NCBI GenBank assembly: GCA_903632075.3
Contig: CAHIKZ030003512.1
Location: 23,060-87,059 of the forward strand
Direction of reading: 5' to 3'
Source: Acanthosepion pharaonis
Lineage: Eukaryota; Mollusca; Cephalopoda; Sepiida; Sepiidae
Length of the DNA stretch: 64,000 bases
Each line of letters starts with the position of its first letter. Positions within the stretch are counted from its first letter, which is position 1. This document shows positions 1-13,900 of this stretch, one piece after another. The notes under the pieces were generated by a model. The model did not search any database. It had not been told where the DNA came from and worked only from the letters and a program-made list of their open reading frames with translations. A program made the translations under genes and the position numbers.

Positions 1-1790
1 AATAGAAAATTTAATTGCATCAAAAGTCTTTCATTTGTATCATCTTTGCTAAACATTTTAGAGATTCTGAAAAGAGCTCTTCAAACAGAAAATGATGACT
101 AGAGAATAAATTGAATAGGTGATAAAAACTAAAGATGGTGAATTGCAAAGAATTATTCACTGATATGTTGATTAACTTTACTGAATATACAATAAATGAA
201 TAATAAACAAAATAACATTGAATAAAAACAAGGAAATTTCTCTCAAAACTGACATTGATATATCTTTCAATAATATAATTTCACATTGCTACTGTTTTTT
301 ATAACAAAATTTGAAAATAATCACATTTTAAGAAGTCCAGTTTAAGAAAAATGTAAATTTTTAAGAAAAACTTGTTGAAGGAAACTTGATTCAGTTGATA
401 GGTCAAGAATGTTAAAGAGAAATTTGCTAATCTCTACAAAATATATTTTAAAAATGTGTAAGAATTTTGCAAGTTAAAACAAAATGCATTATTTTAAAAA
501 ATGATTGATAACTAAGATAAAAGTAAACAACATACTTCTAAACTGACACAGCACAGGGTCTACTTTGCTCTTAAAATTTTTCACTAGATGTTTTTTACAA
601 AATGAATAATTTAAATTGTTTAAATTACTTATAAACAAATGGATTACTAAAGATTTTAGAGTGAAAGTGGACATTTATGATGTAGGTAAACTTGCTTCTT
701 ATCAAATTAAGACAAAAGGTTTCACACCCAACACACAAACAATAATGGCAGTTTTGCTTGGTCATCATGCTAATGTAGGCAACTCCACATTGTTACAGAA
801 AAACAGCATAGCATGATGAAAAAAGGCCCCCCACGCTTAATAAAAACAAAGTTTTATTGTCAAAGCATTTGTTATTAAGAGGAAAGACTAAAGTATTTTT
901 TATTGTTTTATTAAATTTCTTAATCATTTCTAGCATGTTTGAAATTTTGGTTAAAAAATCTTTTTTTTTTTTTTTTGTCAGCAGTTGATGTAATATTTAC
1001 AATTAGTGTTTTAGCACCTTTTTTTACCAGGTGAAAAACACAGATTTAGAAATTCTTGCAAAAATCAAATAATTGTCAGATTTTAATGAAACTTATTCAC
1101 AAATGAATAAAATTATTTTTGAAATTTTTTTTTTTTTTTTTTTTTTTAGAAAATCTGGGTAAAAAATATTTTATTTTTTACACATATCCCCCCACACACT
1201 TAAATTTCATGAAATTTTGAGAAATTAAATTTCAATCTCAAAATTGTTTTTATTAGTTAAAAGCAGAACTCCTTGGAGAATATAAATCAATCCCCCCCCC
1301 CAATTACAACAAATTGTAAAATAAAAAATGCCATTATCTAATTAGAAAAGCTTTTAATTAATTTTAAAAATAAAATTTATTAAGGATGAGAAAAAAAAAG
1401 AAAAAAAAAAAATTTTTTTCGATGAATAATGAATTTTTACAAGAATTGTTTTCATTTTTTAAAATTTTTATTAAAAATTCTATTTTTTAATTTTATTAAA
1501 AATTCTACATTTTTATTAAAATTCTACATTACTTTAATCCAGCTAGGTGATATTGTTATTAAGTGAAAACTATATTTATGAATCAAAATTGAAAAGCTTT
1601 CTTAAGTTTTTTGCATCAAGATTTTTAAAAATAATTTATTTTTTTTTTTTTTTTTAGCACAGAAACATTCCTATTTTCCTAAGTATGGGAGTTCATCACA
1701 TATTTTAAGAGTTGCCTTCCTTGAAAAATTTGGCTGGCAGAAATTTTCATTTTCATTTCTGTGTTTCATTGTTTTTTTTGTTTTTTTTTT
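1..1790. repeat. AT-rich flank with a degenerate copy of the long-TIR element
   Basis: No gene is seen. From about 826 to 1400 the sequence shares several ordered blocks with the reverse complement or TIR of the 9779-11483 element: the block gaaagactaaagtatttttt near 889, a block with cttattcacaaatgaat near 1090, and cttgcaaaaatcaa near 1056. Homopolymer T and A runs are frequent. The short ORFs here (for example 616-816) show no family resemblance. Confidence 0.45.
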
Positions 1791-1794
1791 TAAG

Positions 1795-3003
1795 CATTTC
1801 ACCCCAAGCAAGGGGAGAAGCCACTAGGACGCAAGGGGTTACAGAAAATTTGGAGCAAAGATCAGATAGCAGTAACAGAAGAAAGGATGAGGAGAAGGGA
1901 TGATAGATCAAGGCAACTGGAGATGTCGATCGACATTACATTTGAATAGCTGGAGATTATAGCGCTCAGGGAAACTGGAATAGGGAAGGGAGATCCACAG
2001 GCGAGAAGTGCGAGACATAAAGCTATTGGAGTAGAAGAGACGGCTACATTTAGAAGTTTCGACAGTGAAAGGGTGAGAGCAAGATGCCAGCCTCGTAGGG
2101 TGCTTGAACTCATGAAGTCTGGGAACCAGCGAATGCAGCTCCTCGGAGCAATTGCCATGAAAGTATTTGTAAAACGGACAGAGAGAGGCGACGACGCGTC
2201 CGTGAGAAAGTGACTGCAGACGAGATGCCAGAACAGGGCCAATTATATTGCATATCTGCCTCTGGAGCCTATCAAGAACCCCGAGGCAAACAGAAGGGGC
2301 TCCAGACTATATATGGCAGCAATACTCCATGCAAGGGCGAATTGTTGATTTGTAGATCTGGAGGATCGATTCCGGGGAGAAAAATTTCCTGGCGCGGCAC
2401 AGGGAGCCAACTTTCCTTGCGGTGGACAAAGCAATTGACTCAATGTATTTGTTCCATCTCAGGTCAGCAGTCAACGTGAGACCGAGCAGCCGCAGAGAGG
2501 TGCTCTTGAGAAGTTGAGCGTCAGACATTCTAATGGAGGGCAGGGAAGGATCTCTGTGGTGATTAATAGAGAGCAGTTTTGTTTTTGAGGCATTAAAGTT
2601 GACCAGCCAATTCCTGCCCCAGTTCACAACCGATTAGAGGTCCTTTTTGAGATGCATGGCCAGGTTAGTTTTGTCAGTGACACTAGATTTGTTTTTGAGG
2701 CAGGAATAAATTGTGGTGTCATCCGTGTAGATGCCAACTTGGGAATTTATGGCATCAAGAAGGTCATTTATGAAGATAAGGAATAGAGTGGGGCCTAGGA
2801 TGGAGCCTTGAGGAACACCTGTGTTCGTGGGATAGGAACTGGAGGAGAATCCGTTGAGAACAACCTTCAATTCACAGTTTGACAGGAATGATTGTATTAG
2901 GTCAAACAATCGACCCGTAATGCCATAACCCTGGAGCTTGCGAAGAAGTCCGGCATGCCAAACCCTATCAAACGCTTTGTGAGAAAACAAATTTTGAATT
3001 CCA
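1795..3003 (-). pseudogene. Jockey-like LINE, 5'-truncated RT copy
   Basis: Minus-strand reading gives reverse-transcriptase pieces: KAFDRVWHAGLLRKLQGYGI, GVPQGSILGPTLFL, a modified YADD box (YTDD), then NWGRNWLVNFNASKTKLLS and the C-terminal RPCMEYCCHIW region. The copy starts inside the RT at about 3000, where unrelated sequence begins (typical LINE 5' truncation), and ends in a T-run on the plus strand near 1770-1795 that is the poly(A) tail. It is interrupted by a stop and frameshifts, so dead. A sister copy is at 30640-34800 and a tail fragment at 63480-63575. Confidence 0.85.
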
Positions 3004-3020
3004 AACCATAGTGAAAGCAA

Positions 3021-3989
3021 CTATACTATATTTCCCAAAAGGCATGGCAAATCAGAGATAATAATGAAAAGGAATCTATGGAAAACCATGATTGCCTGTG
3101 CCCTGAATATTTATATATTTAAAAAGATTAATTTTGGTAATTTAAAAGCTTTTTTTAATGTTGTGAGACATACTGAATCAAGTTTCCCTTTCATTTAAGA
3201 AAGTCAATTAATTTGCTCATTTTCAATCAGAGAAATATTTCAGTATTTAGAAAACACAGCAATTAATCTGTGTAAGTCTTTCATATTGAGAGCTCTATAG
3301 AATGAGATCTTTTAAAAACAAATATTTTTCCTTTGTTAGAATCAAACTATAAATTATTGTTTTACAGAATTATCTACACATGTAAAATAAAATAGTTAAA
3401 ATATTAAGTGAAATGACTAACCAAGTAGGTTCTGCATTGCATTATTTTGACAATAACACTAGCTAACATAAAATCTATAAATTAGTCTATTATAAAACTG
3501 GATTGAATATGGAAATTGTTAAAGGATTAGGAAGTAAGTATTTGTAATCAGAAGCACATATTTAGTGCAATTATCATGACAAACTAAGATAAAAATATTT
3601 GGAAACATTTACTAAACTTAACTTAGTTTGTAGCACATGTCTAAATAATTTTTGCAATTCTGATGTTTACACTTACTACTATTGACTATAAAAACGAAAC
3701 TATTTCAACCACCAAATATATTTAGAAATGGAGGTTTAGATGTTTCACAAAAATTCATAACTTTTCCTGGAGATGATTTATTATTTCTGCTTTGGTCTAC
3801 ATGTGCAATAATTAAACTGGCCAGAATTTCATTATGGTACTTGATGTCGTAAAATATTACATTGACTACAGCCATATTGTAGTAAGTATAAAGTACATTA
3901 GACAATAAGCAGTGCAAATCACTGTCATGTAAAAAGACACTTCATAGAAATATATTTGAATTTAAATAATTTTTATCAATTCAGATTCA
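3021..3989. other. AT-rich flank, nothing recognised
   Basis: No repeat or coding similarity is apparent. Small ORFs on both strands (for example the minus ORF near 3705-3917) have AT-driven composition and no recognisable motif. Confidence 0.4.
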
Positions 3990-4747
3990 CCTTTATTAAA
4001 ATAAAAGAATTTTATTTAACAGTTGATGCTTTAATTGGATTTATCTTATTGCCAAGCAAATATGAAAATATTTTCACTGAAAGAAAGATGAAATTAAAAA
4101 TATTTCAGATGATAAAAATGATTTTGAATTTGAGTAAATTTAATGAATTAAAAAATACTCATTTTTCTGTTGGTGATAACACCAACAAAAAAATGATTGT
4201 GAAAGACAATTTGAGAACAAATATTGTTAAAGGAAATAAATTTGGATGCAAAATCTTTAATAAAGAAAAAACAATGAAAAATTTAGATTAAGATATTTAA
4301 ATATATATCTTCATCATAGCCAAAAATTAGTGAAAATCTACAGAGAAAAATATTGTGTACAAGTTGAAAGAAGATTAAATTTCTGATAATGAAATTCAGT
4401 ATTAAGAGAGTAGATGTTTTAGGACAGAGATTAAGTGAGGATAGAAAAAAAAGTACTGAACTATTTGAAATATTTTCAAATAGCATCCATCCAATTAAGC
4501 ATCACTTGTAATAAACTTGTGTTTTGTTTCTCCTAATATTCCCTACCCTAGATTAAAGTATACCAAAGATGAAAAAAATTCCATTGCTTTATGTTTTGGT
4601 AGATCTCACATTATTATTATTATTTTTTAAGCAGAAAGTTTAAGAATTAATGGAGATGTAAGAAAAACTCAGAGAATGTAAACTTTGAAATGAGAAAAGG
4701 TGACATTTTTCAAGATCACAGATTGCAGGAGCACTTCCCCCAAGTAC
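3990..4747 (-). other. Presumed IRE1 3'UTR and candidate polyadenylation signals
   Basis: Downstream of the stop the minus strand is AT-rich and non-coding. AATAAA on the minus strand occurs at about 4011-4016 and 3992-3997, which would give a 3'UTR of about 0.75 kb. No transcript evidence is available, so the end is a guess. Confidence 0.3.
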
Positions 4748-4918
4748 TTAAATGTCATAATACTGGGAAAGTGTACTTTCAGTGTTACAGCAATTGGCAG
4801 CTTCATAAGTGTGCAACAAAAGACGAGGGAAACGAGATGTAAAGTATTCCACAAAGCCTGAAGGAATTGAGCCCAATGATTTCTGGACAGCTTCTGGAAG
4901 TTCTCGGTAATGATGTTT
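4748..4918 (-). CDS. ERN1: IRE1 last exon, end of RNase domain and stop
   Basis: This exon encodes KHHYRELPEAVQKSLGSIPS, FVEYFTSRFPRLLLHTYEAA and a short divergent tail ending QYYDI followed by TAA. The second His of KHH corresponds to human H910 of the RNase site. The C-terminal tail after the KEN domain is about 17 residues, close to human in length but not alignable. Acceptor ttctacag. Confidence 0.97.
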   Translation of the reverse strand, partial: KHHYRELPEAVQKSLGSIPSGFVEYFTSRFPRLLLHTYEAANCCNTESTLSQYYDI

Positions 4919-7900
4919 CTGTAGAAAAAAAGAAGAAAAAGTATTTAAAGGAAGTATATCAACATTTATAGAGTCATGCAGCACAAAATATGAATTTACA
5001 CCTTTTAGATCAAAGGATTCCTGAGATACGACCCTTTCACCTTTGCCAAATTCATAAAGTTTAGATATCAATATCTCAATTGTTTCTTCAGCCACAAAGC
5101 TAAATTATATACCATTTTAAAGTTCTTGGATAGATCTAAAAGGTGATCAATTTATTTTTTGTTTAAAGATCAAATAAGGAAAGATTTGATCTTTAATTTC
5201 TCAAAAAGTGTATCAAATTTTAAAAAAATTGGACATCTTATTTGTCTGCCTTTTGGCATGATATGTACAAAATTCTGTGGTGAACTTTTGGCTGTGGCCT
5301 GAGTTACAAGGGTTTTACTGAGGGTTTTTTATTCAAAATGGCAAGATTTGGTTTTTGGCACTATATGCCAATATTTTCCCAATATGGTTAAGTTGCATAT
5401 CTTTAGAAAGCTCTTTGAATGCGGGCTAATATTCATGTAAAAACTATAATCATAAAATCAACAGAATTTGTGATATGTGGTTAAATGTTGACCAATTTGG
5501 TCAGAAATAAAGAACCTTATTTTTGGTTTTGTTTACATTTTTATTATACAACAAATAGATTTTTATATATTAAAAAATAACATAATAAAAATAATTATTT
5601 AAGAGTGTCATGACAATTAATGTTAAGAGAACATAAAATAATATGAAAATATGCAACAAATGATGTCAATGGTTAACAAAGTTTTGTTGACATCTGACTT
5701 TGTACACTAAATAAATGTACAAAACAATCAATTTTTTAGTTTTTGTTTTTACATATATGATTAACAGTTACAAGTAAACTTTTTTCCTACAACTGCATGA
5801 TTCTGTCTAATAATGATTACTTTATTTCATTTTAACTTTTTGGTAAGTCAAAATATGTACTGGTCATAAAAATAATAAAAAATTATAAAGTCAGTGTGAA
5901 AAAAAAAAATGACCTCAACATGACTTTAAATTGTTTTTTTATACGATAAAGTAAAGGAAGATAAAATTTTAACTTTTAGAAGAGATGCATTCTCAAGTCT
6001 AACTCATAATTTTAATATATACTTTCTAAGCTTTAATATAAGTTTTTTTTATTGTATTTCAACTTGTTTTATTAAATTTTTATGTTACTAAACAATATTA
6101 TGACAACAACAATAATATCAAACATGAGTATTTATTAATTATTTAATTATTTTATTACATTGTCTATTATGAATATTTTTTTATCTAGTTTATTTAATTT
6201 TATGCCACACAGTGGGCAACTGCTTCAGCGGGCAGGATAAGACACATGAGGAGGTAGCATTTACAATGTCAAAGAGCTAAAGAAGCAGCCAACAGCCAGG
6301 GTGGAGGAGGGGTCTCCAGATGGACTCAATAGCCTAGTGTATGGACTGCATTTTACACCACATTCTGTGGTCTTTGGCTGTCGGTCAACAGCTTGGCAAT
6401 ACCAATCTATCTGAAAGCCCAATGAAAGAATCATGAGGAAGAAGATAACACCATGCTGGATTGGTTGAGGCCCTGATCCACAACTGCTGTGTGTCACATT
6501 GTCTCACTCCAGGATGGGTATGACAAGTAGACAATTGGAGCAATAAACACCATCAAGCTATCAATGCAGGATGCAATCATGGAAATGTGAAATATTCATA
6601 CTCTCTATGCCTGTGGCAGAATTCAATAACTCACTCACAAACTGAGATGCTATCAATAGGACATCACTGGCTTTTAGATGGACTGGCATTAGTGAAGTAT
6701 CAACAGAGGCTGGACACAAGATCAGGTTCTCTGAAGAGAAGAAACATCAGTATGGGGTCACATTGCACTCTTCATCTTCAGCAGAATAATCTCCATCTGT
6801 GTATCAGCCAAACCTCATAACATGACAATCATCCAGGTTTAGGCTCCAACTTTAGACCGCAATGATGATTGGTTTGGTTTATTTAGTTTAACAGCATATC
6901 AACCTCAAAGGGTTATTTAATGCTGACAAGAATTTTTGAATAACAGACCGCAATGAGGAGGAAGTTTAAAAGTCTTATAAACTTGTGGAAGTCACCATGA
7001 ATGACAATCATTGTACAAGGGGATTGGATTGCCAAAGTAAACCCAGGTGTATACAAGAACCAGGTAGGAACAGTTGGAAGATTTGGCATTGGGGAGACTA
7101 ACAACAGAGACCTTAGACTGCTTGAGTTTGCCAGAATCCACTACCTCACTTTGGCCACTCCTTGAACTTACAACCTGGCACTGACCTAGCAGGCAAATCC
7201 ACAACTAGATTGACTTCATTCTGGTTCTGTGATGCTTTAAGTCCAGCAAGGTGAAAACAAGATTTCCAGTGCAAACATCAGTGATCATGTCCTTGTGATG
7301 ACAACCTTGAAGCTGAAGACTAATCATTGCCCTAATAGTCTCCGCATTGACCTTCAGAGAAGTTTTTCAGGCACAAGTTGGTGGCATATTTGCAGCTTTC
7401 AACCTGCTGGACAGTGAGATTGACACTCATGTATTCAACATCAAATAAGTCCTACTCAAAACAGCAGCAGAAGAGTTTCTGGAAAAATCATGGAAGAAAA
7501 TTCAGCTGTTGATCATGAAAGTCGTCCCAAATTTGTGTGACAAGAGCTAAAAAGAAAGAAGCGCTCAAGTAATTAAGCTTGGATGCCATACCAAAATGTG
7601 CACAGAGAGATCATGAAGCGTTTACAAGCAGCCAAAGAGGAGTGGATAGAGGAACAGTGTAGCATCATTGAGAAGGGCATAAAATCAGTTGACAGCAATA
7701 AGGCCTAGAATACCCTCAGTAAGACCAGCCAACTAAGAGCAGCTGTCATAGATGACAGAGACAGAGTAGAAGTTCTGAATACGTGAACTGAATATGGTGA
7801 CAGTCTGTACAATTACAAGCTCCATCCAGTTACCTCTTTACTGCAAGCTGACCAGTACCACGCAGAAGGTGATGACAGTCTGCCAATACTGACGGAGGAT

Positions 7901-10895
7901 GTAGATGTAGTAGTAAAGGAACCTGAAACCTGCCAACTCACCTGGAGTGGACAATGTGAAAAATGGAGACTGTTAAGACCATAACAGCTCTATACCAGCA
8001 GATTTGGGAACAGAAGAAGTGTCCAGTCACTTGTGATATCCCTACCAAAGAAGGGTAATCTCAAGCAATGCCAGAATTATAGAACAATAAACCTGATCAG
8101 CCATCTGAGCAAGACCATACTCCATATTATCCTCAACTGTCTGAAAAACTACTGTCAGAAGAGCAGGCAGGTTTTAGAGCCATATGGAACACAGAGGAAC
8201 AAATCTTCAATTGTAGGGTCCTCATTCAGAAACATCTGCAAAACTAAAGGGACCTGTTCTACAATTTCATTGATTTCATGAAAGCATTTGATCTGGTATG
8301 GCATGTCCACAGAGGATTCAACAGAGAAGGGCTCGTATAAGTTATCCACACCCTCTATGACCATGCCATTAGTGCATTTCTCTTGAGTAACCAAGTGGGA
8401 GATTTCTTCCAGATGACTATCGGGATTAGAGAGGGATGCCTACTCTCTTCAATCTGGTTCTGGAGAAAATTATGCAGGAAACCCTCCACGACCACAACAC
8501 TTATCTATCAGTGGTAGACTTGTCTGCAACCTTATAGCAGGCAGTATCAGTGAGCTGTAAGACCTGACTCTTTGAAAGTATCACCACATATGGAATGGAA
8601 CTCAATGCAGAGAAATCCAAAGTAACGGTGAATAGCACAAGCAACATGAGTGCCAGTGTCACCATTGATAGTGAAGCACTGGAGGAAGTTTCCAGCTTCA
8701 AATACTTGGGAGCAACTCGCAACTCTATCAAAAGATGACACCTGCAATGTAGAAATCTGCATATAGATCACCACAGACACAGCAGTGGTGGCCAGGCTGG
8801 AAAGGATATAGAAGAGCAACAGCTTCCATACCAAATTCAAGCTCTACAAATCACTTGGTCATATCCATACTCCTAACTGGTGTGAGACTTGGAGACTTCT
8901 GGTTAAGGCTATGTAGTGAACTACTGCCAAGGGCAAAGTGGCACAGGGTTGCATGCATTTTTTGCAATGCTAGAAGAAATTGGTTTACCTCCAGGGCGAA
9001 CACAGATTTGAACATGTCTCACATGTAAACTGTCCAAAAAGGGGGAAAAATGTGGCTTTGTAGGTTACACATTTAAAACATATATCTCAGGGTTGAATAC
9101 ACCATTACGAGAGTATCTTTTCATATATGTAAATTTTGGCTGTCAATGAGGAGATAAAAGTGGGCATAAAGAGGTGACAAGCATATGGTTGCTGCTGTAT
9201 CAAATAGGAGACACAGAGAAATTGGCTAAAGAAAATGGATTGCAGGAATTGTTAACAAGCCGAATGTAAAAAGTTCAATTTTACACACTTTTCGCTATAG
9301 GTAGAAAAAAGGATCCAGGCATTCAAGAACAAATGCTTGAGAAAGCTCCTCTGTATATACCGAGAGCACAAAACTAATGGTTATGTACAGAGCAAGGTCA
9401 TAGGACTTTCTGGGCCAACAGGAATCTTTTCTTGCCACTATTAAGCGTAAGAACATATCCTGGTTTGGCCATGTCATATGCCATAACACCCTCCACAAAG
9501 CATTGTTGAAGGTGTACACAAGTGGGGACATGACAATGGCAGAACTTTGCAACCATGTCTGTTTCTTCTGCCCTTAGGTTTCCCTGATAATTAAAGCAGT
9601 CAAAAGACTGATGATAATAGAAAAACAGGAAACTAATATAAACAAAGATTTTGAAGGGTATACAGAAAAATCAAATTTTAAATTTTATTGTGTTTAAATG
9701 TTGAAAATAGTTAATAATGTCAGTTGTCTATCTGACCAGACCTGTTTTCAAAAAAATGCTGTCAGGCATTATATTCTGAATTTAAATTAGGCTTGTCCCA
9801 GGTAACGCTAAAAAAGTGGTATACCCTGGAGAAAAAAGGTACCCAAATGGATAAAAAAATTTTAACGTGTAAATGTTTATGTTAAAATTAAAGAGAGAAG
9901 ACCAAAGTATTTTTTAAATATTTTTCAGATTTTTTAATCCTTCCTATAAATTTTAAAAATTTTTTTAAAAAATTCGTTTTTCTTGAATAAAAAAAAAAAT
10001 TAGTAAATTCGATTTATCGGACATTTCTGCCCGAGTTTGTAAACAAAAAAATCAAACTTAGTTCAAAAATCAATTAAAATTTTTTAAAAATCAGTTACAC
10101 CTTTTTTTTTGTTATCTTAGGAAATTTAGAATGATTAAAATACACTTAATGTAATTTGAAAGAAACATTACTTACTTTTTTAGCAGAAAATTATTTAATA
10201 GAGATATTTCCAACCGTGGTACTCACATGAGTGCGTGATTGAAGGGTGTTAATTGATGGCTGTCAATATATTGACAACTTACGTCAAGGGAATTTATCGT
10301 ATGGTAGCGCAGAAGTGATGTAATTCGTTCTAATTTTAAGTGAACCTGGTTAGTAAATTTAAAAAAAAAAAATTCACTTTCAAATCTTTTTAACCTTACA
10401 TTTGAGGAAAAATTTCTGAAGTAAAAATAACTTGCTTCTATCAAGAGAAACAAGTCTAACTCATGTGACATTATTTCAAAACTGTGCATCCATACTTTCG
10501 TTAGAGACGATTTTAAATATAATTTTGGAATATTAAAAAATTATTTTAAAAATATCACTGGTTGTCAGATTTTAATAATCTTTCAAATTTATGATCTTCA
10601 AAAAGTAGAGAACAAAATATGTCATTTCCATAAGGTTGCATAAAGAAACTTAATTTTAAAATATATTTTAAAATTTTGTGACTTTTGTCATTTGTGTATT
10701 TAAAATAGAAAAAAAAAAGAAAAAATTATTGTAAAAATTCATTTTTCTTCAAATTTTTTTTTTTTCAGATAAGAATTACCTTAGTATATGTTATTCAGAA
10801 AAGTCATAAAAAGCTTTTTTAATTAAATATTGTCTTAGTTTTATTGGGTTTTGTATGTTTACAATTGAGGTAAAAGTTTGGACAATTCTACACAT

Positions 10896-10930
<35 letters not shown>

Positions 10931-13900
10931 TCGATGATTTAGAATCTTCAGAGTCTTGTGCATTTAAAAAAAAAAAAATCTGGATACAAAAATAAATTTT
11001 TGAAGTTTTCATAAAATTAAGTTCAGGGGGTGTAAATATATAAAAAAAAATATTTATACTATGACTTTTCAAAAAAGACAAACATTTCTAAAATAATTTC
11101 ATTCATTTGTGAATAAGTTCTGAAAGTTTCATAAAAATCCAACAAGTACTTGATTTTTGCAAGATTTTCCAAATCAATGTGTATTTTCCAACTGAAAATA
11201 GTGAAAAAAAAAAACTAAAATATTACCTAATTTTTTACCTAAAAAAAACAACAAAAAAAAACAAAAAAAAAAAAAAAAAAAAAAACAAGATTTTCAAACT
11301 AAATTTAAAATATGCTGCAAATGAAAAAAAATTTTTTAAAAATAATTAAAAAATACCTTGGTCTTCCCTCTTTAATTTTAACAATCATTTACACGTTAAA
11401 AGTTTTTTTTTATCAATTTGGGGACTTTTTTCTCCAGGGTATACCACTTTTTTAGCGTTACCTGGGACAACCCTAATTTAAATGGACTCTAAAAGCAAAG
11501 ATTTTGAAACAACAAATTTTACCTTATTTCTCATTGCTCGCAATAAATCTCTGACTGATTTTCCATTGTATGTTCGGAATTTTCTTAAATCTGAAAACCA
11601 AGTCAGAAGAGAGAGAAAAGAATAACTCAAGAAAAATTGCTTATAACAGTGTTTCTCCAAAAACTCGCACATTTTCTACCCAATGAAATATCAACCAAAA
11701 GCACTTATTTTTATTATTGTGATGTTAGCATGATTATGGCCATATTATATATATAATATCAGCAGGCCCTTCATCCACAATAAATTGTTTGAGTCAAGAT
11801 TATAACATTTTTGGTCTTTATCGTTTGCAATAGGAAAGCATAATTATTTTTGTATTTAGTCATGCAAAATACAAATTGGAAATTAAAAATGAAAATATTT
11901 TAATTTTAATAGTGATACTGCTTTCATGCAACTGCCATTGAGTATAAAATTATATTTAGTCCAATCTCCACCATGGCAAAAGAAAATGAGTTGCCCAGTC
12001 TTACAAGTCTGTGATGTGTCAGATTGAGGCATTTTGTTATACTTGAAGGCAGAATAAGCAAACCAACAATATTATAACCAGTAGCACTCATATAGATAGT
12101 AACACATAAAACTGACACTTGTATCCCATATATATTTCTTTCTTATACAAAATATTTTTATAAGACACTTAAAAATGCAAAACAAACACTTTTCAAGAAT
12201 ACTGGAAGCAGTAATCATAGCAAAAACAACTTGGCATTAATAAAATTTCAATTTAGGAGCAAACAATAATTAACAAAAAAAAAAAAAAGAAAAAAAGAAG
12301 AGGAGACTATTACATGATAGCGTGACATTGAAAAATGAGTAAATAAATAAAAAATTCTAAACATATTTTTAGCAAAGCAAATAGAATCTTTCTTGAAAAT
12401 GGCTTATGACAGCTTAGAATTTGGAAACACCTTTACAGCCTCAATCCTGATGTCAAACACCCCAACAGAATAGTAGAAAAGTTAATAAAAATACTTAAAT
12501 CATTTCTGTTGGTCTTTAATACAACTTGTATAAAAAAATTGTCGCCCAAATATGCTAATGGCTCACAGTATCTTATTTTCATATATGTTCGTATAAGTGC
12601 CATCGAAAATGTCTTATATGTTTATATTTCAATTTATCACTTACCTTCCTGTAATTCTTCTGTTATATGTTTTTTCCAATCATTTTTAATAATGAGATCA
12701 CTGCCAGTTTCTAACCGCTGAACTACTTCACAAGTTTCAGCCTTTTCTTTTTCTGTTCTGTCACTAAGATCCTGAGTAAATGAAGTGTCAATTTTTATTA
12801 CATAAATTATTATTTCAAGCAACCAACAGAATTTTTCTTGGCAAATTGTATTTTCAACATTTTTTAGAAAAATAGAAAATTTTTAATTCTGTGTAGCAAT
12901 GGTGCATTTTGAGATGCTTTTGTTCAGATAAAAACTGATGCAATTAGATTTAATTAATTTGATATTCTTTGAGATACTGTTGCATAGAAAATAAGATATG
13001 GTGTAATTATAAGATTAATCAATCAACATAGATAACTGAATAATGTGCAAGTAGATAATTCATGCTTGATTAACATGGAAATTTAGTTAATATTTTATGT
13101 TAATTTCATGAAAACACCAGCAAATACCATAGGGAAAAAATAATGAGAAAATGAATAGACAGAAGTGAAAAGAAAACATAGCCAGAGAAGTACAACTTTC
13201 CTTAAGATCTAAGATTTGTAATTTGTGTAATTAAATGCTGAAAGAATTTTATATCATTTTTTTAAGAGGTTAATAATGACATTGTTGAAAATATCTTTCA
13301 CTGATAAAGTGTTAGTTATAAGTTAATAAGACAAAGACCATTAAGTTATCTTTAAATAATAAAATGACATTTCTTATGATGCTGCCATGGGTTTAATATC
13401 TATAAACAGTGCAATGCTATGATAATTTTGGGGAAAGATAGTGGTTTTCTGTTGCTTTATGCAGTTTGGAATTCAGAGCTCTCCTAGAATGGCTGTGAAC
13501 CAAGGCTTTCCCAAGGACATTAATGTGAAGTGAACAAAAATCGTCTCAGCTTGTCAATGTCATTATCTCTGCTGTTATATCACTCACACCTCCCTAAACA
13601 AGATATATTGACATAAAAAGACCAAATTTTAGACACTTTTAACATTTTTTCGTTGTATACTTAGGTCTAATTATCTAGAAATTGACCTCCAAAAATTGGA
13701 TTGGACTAATTTTTTCCTACCATTTTACCATTGTTATAAAATAAAATAAGACATATCTCAGCTGATTTGCAGGCAAATAAACTAACATACTCAAGAGCGA
13801 GAGCTGGATGTGAACGGGACAAGGCCCCGTCACAAAATGACCATTATCGTCGTTTACACATAGGCCTGACGCACAAGGTCCGGTCGAAAAATAAAATAAT

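Larger units (their letters stand above)
6240..9600 (+). pseudogene. RTE-clade LINE, decayed endonuclease-RT
   Basis: Plus-strand frames give an AP-endonuclease piece near 6660-6850 (RWTGISEV pattern), a linker near 7700-7900, RT text near 8020-8300 (LVISLPKKGNLKQCQNYRTI, ISHLSKTILHIILN), the FDLVWH region, a GIREGCLLS box and a SFKYLG-like region near 8690, and the C-terminal IQAFKNKCLRKLLCIYREHK near 9320. These are typical of RTE elements that are abundant in molluscs and fish. Many frameshifts and stops, no intact ORF. Two internal insertions are visible, at 6866-6944 and 8902-9300. Confidence 0.85.

Noticed and set aside
3956..4291. 111-residue plus-strand ORF
   Set aside because: Composition is that of AT-rich DNA, no motif or family resemblance is visible, and it lies antisense to the presumed IRE1 3'UTR.
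10223..10489. 88-residue minus ORF in the long-TIR element as a transposase
   Set aside because: No DDE or other transposase motif; the element interior appears non-coding.
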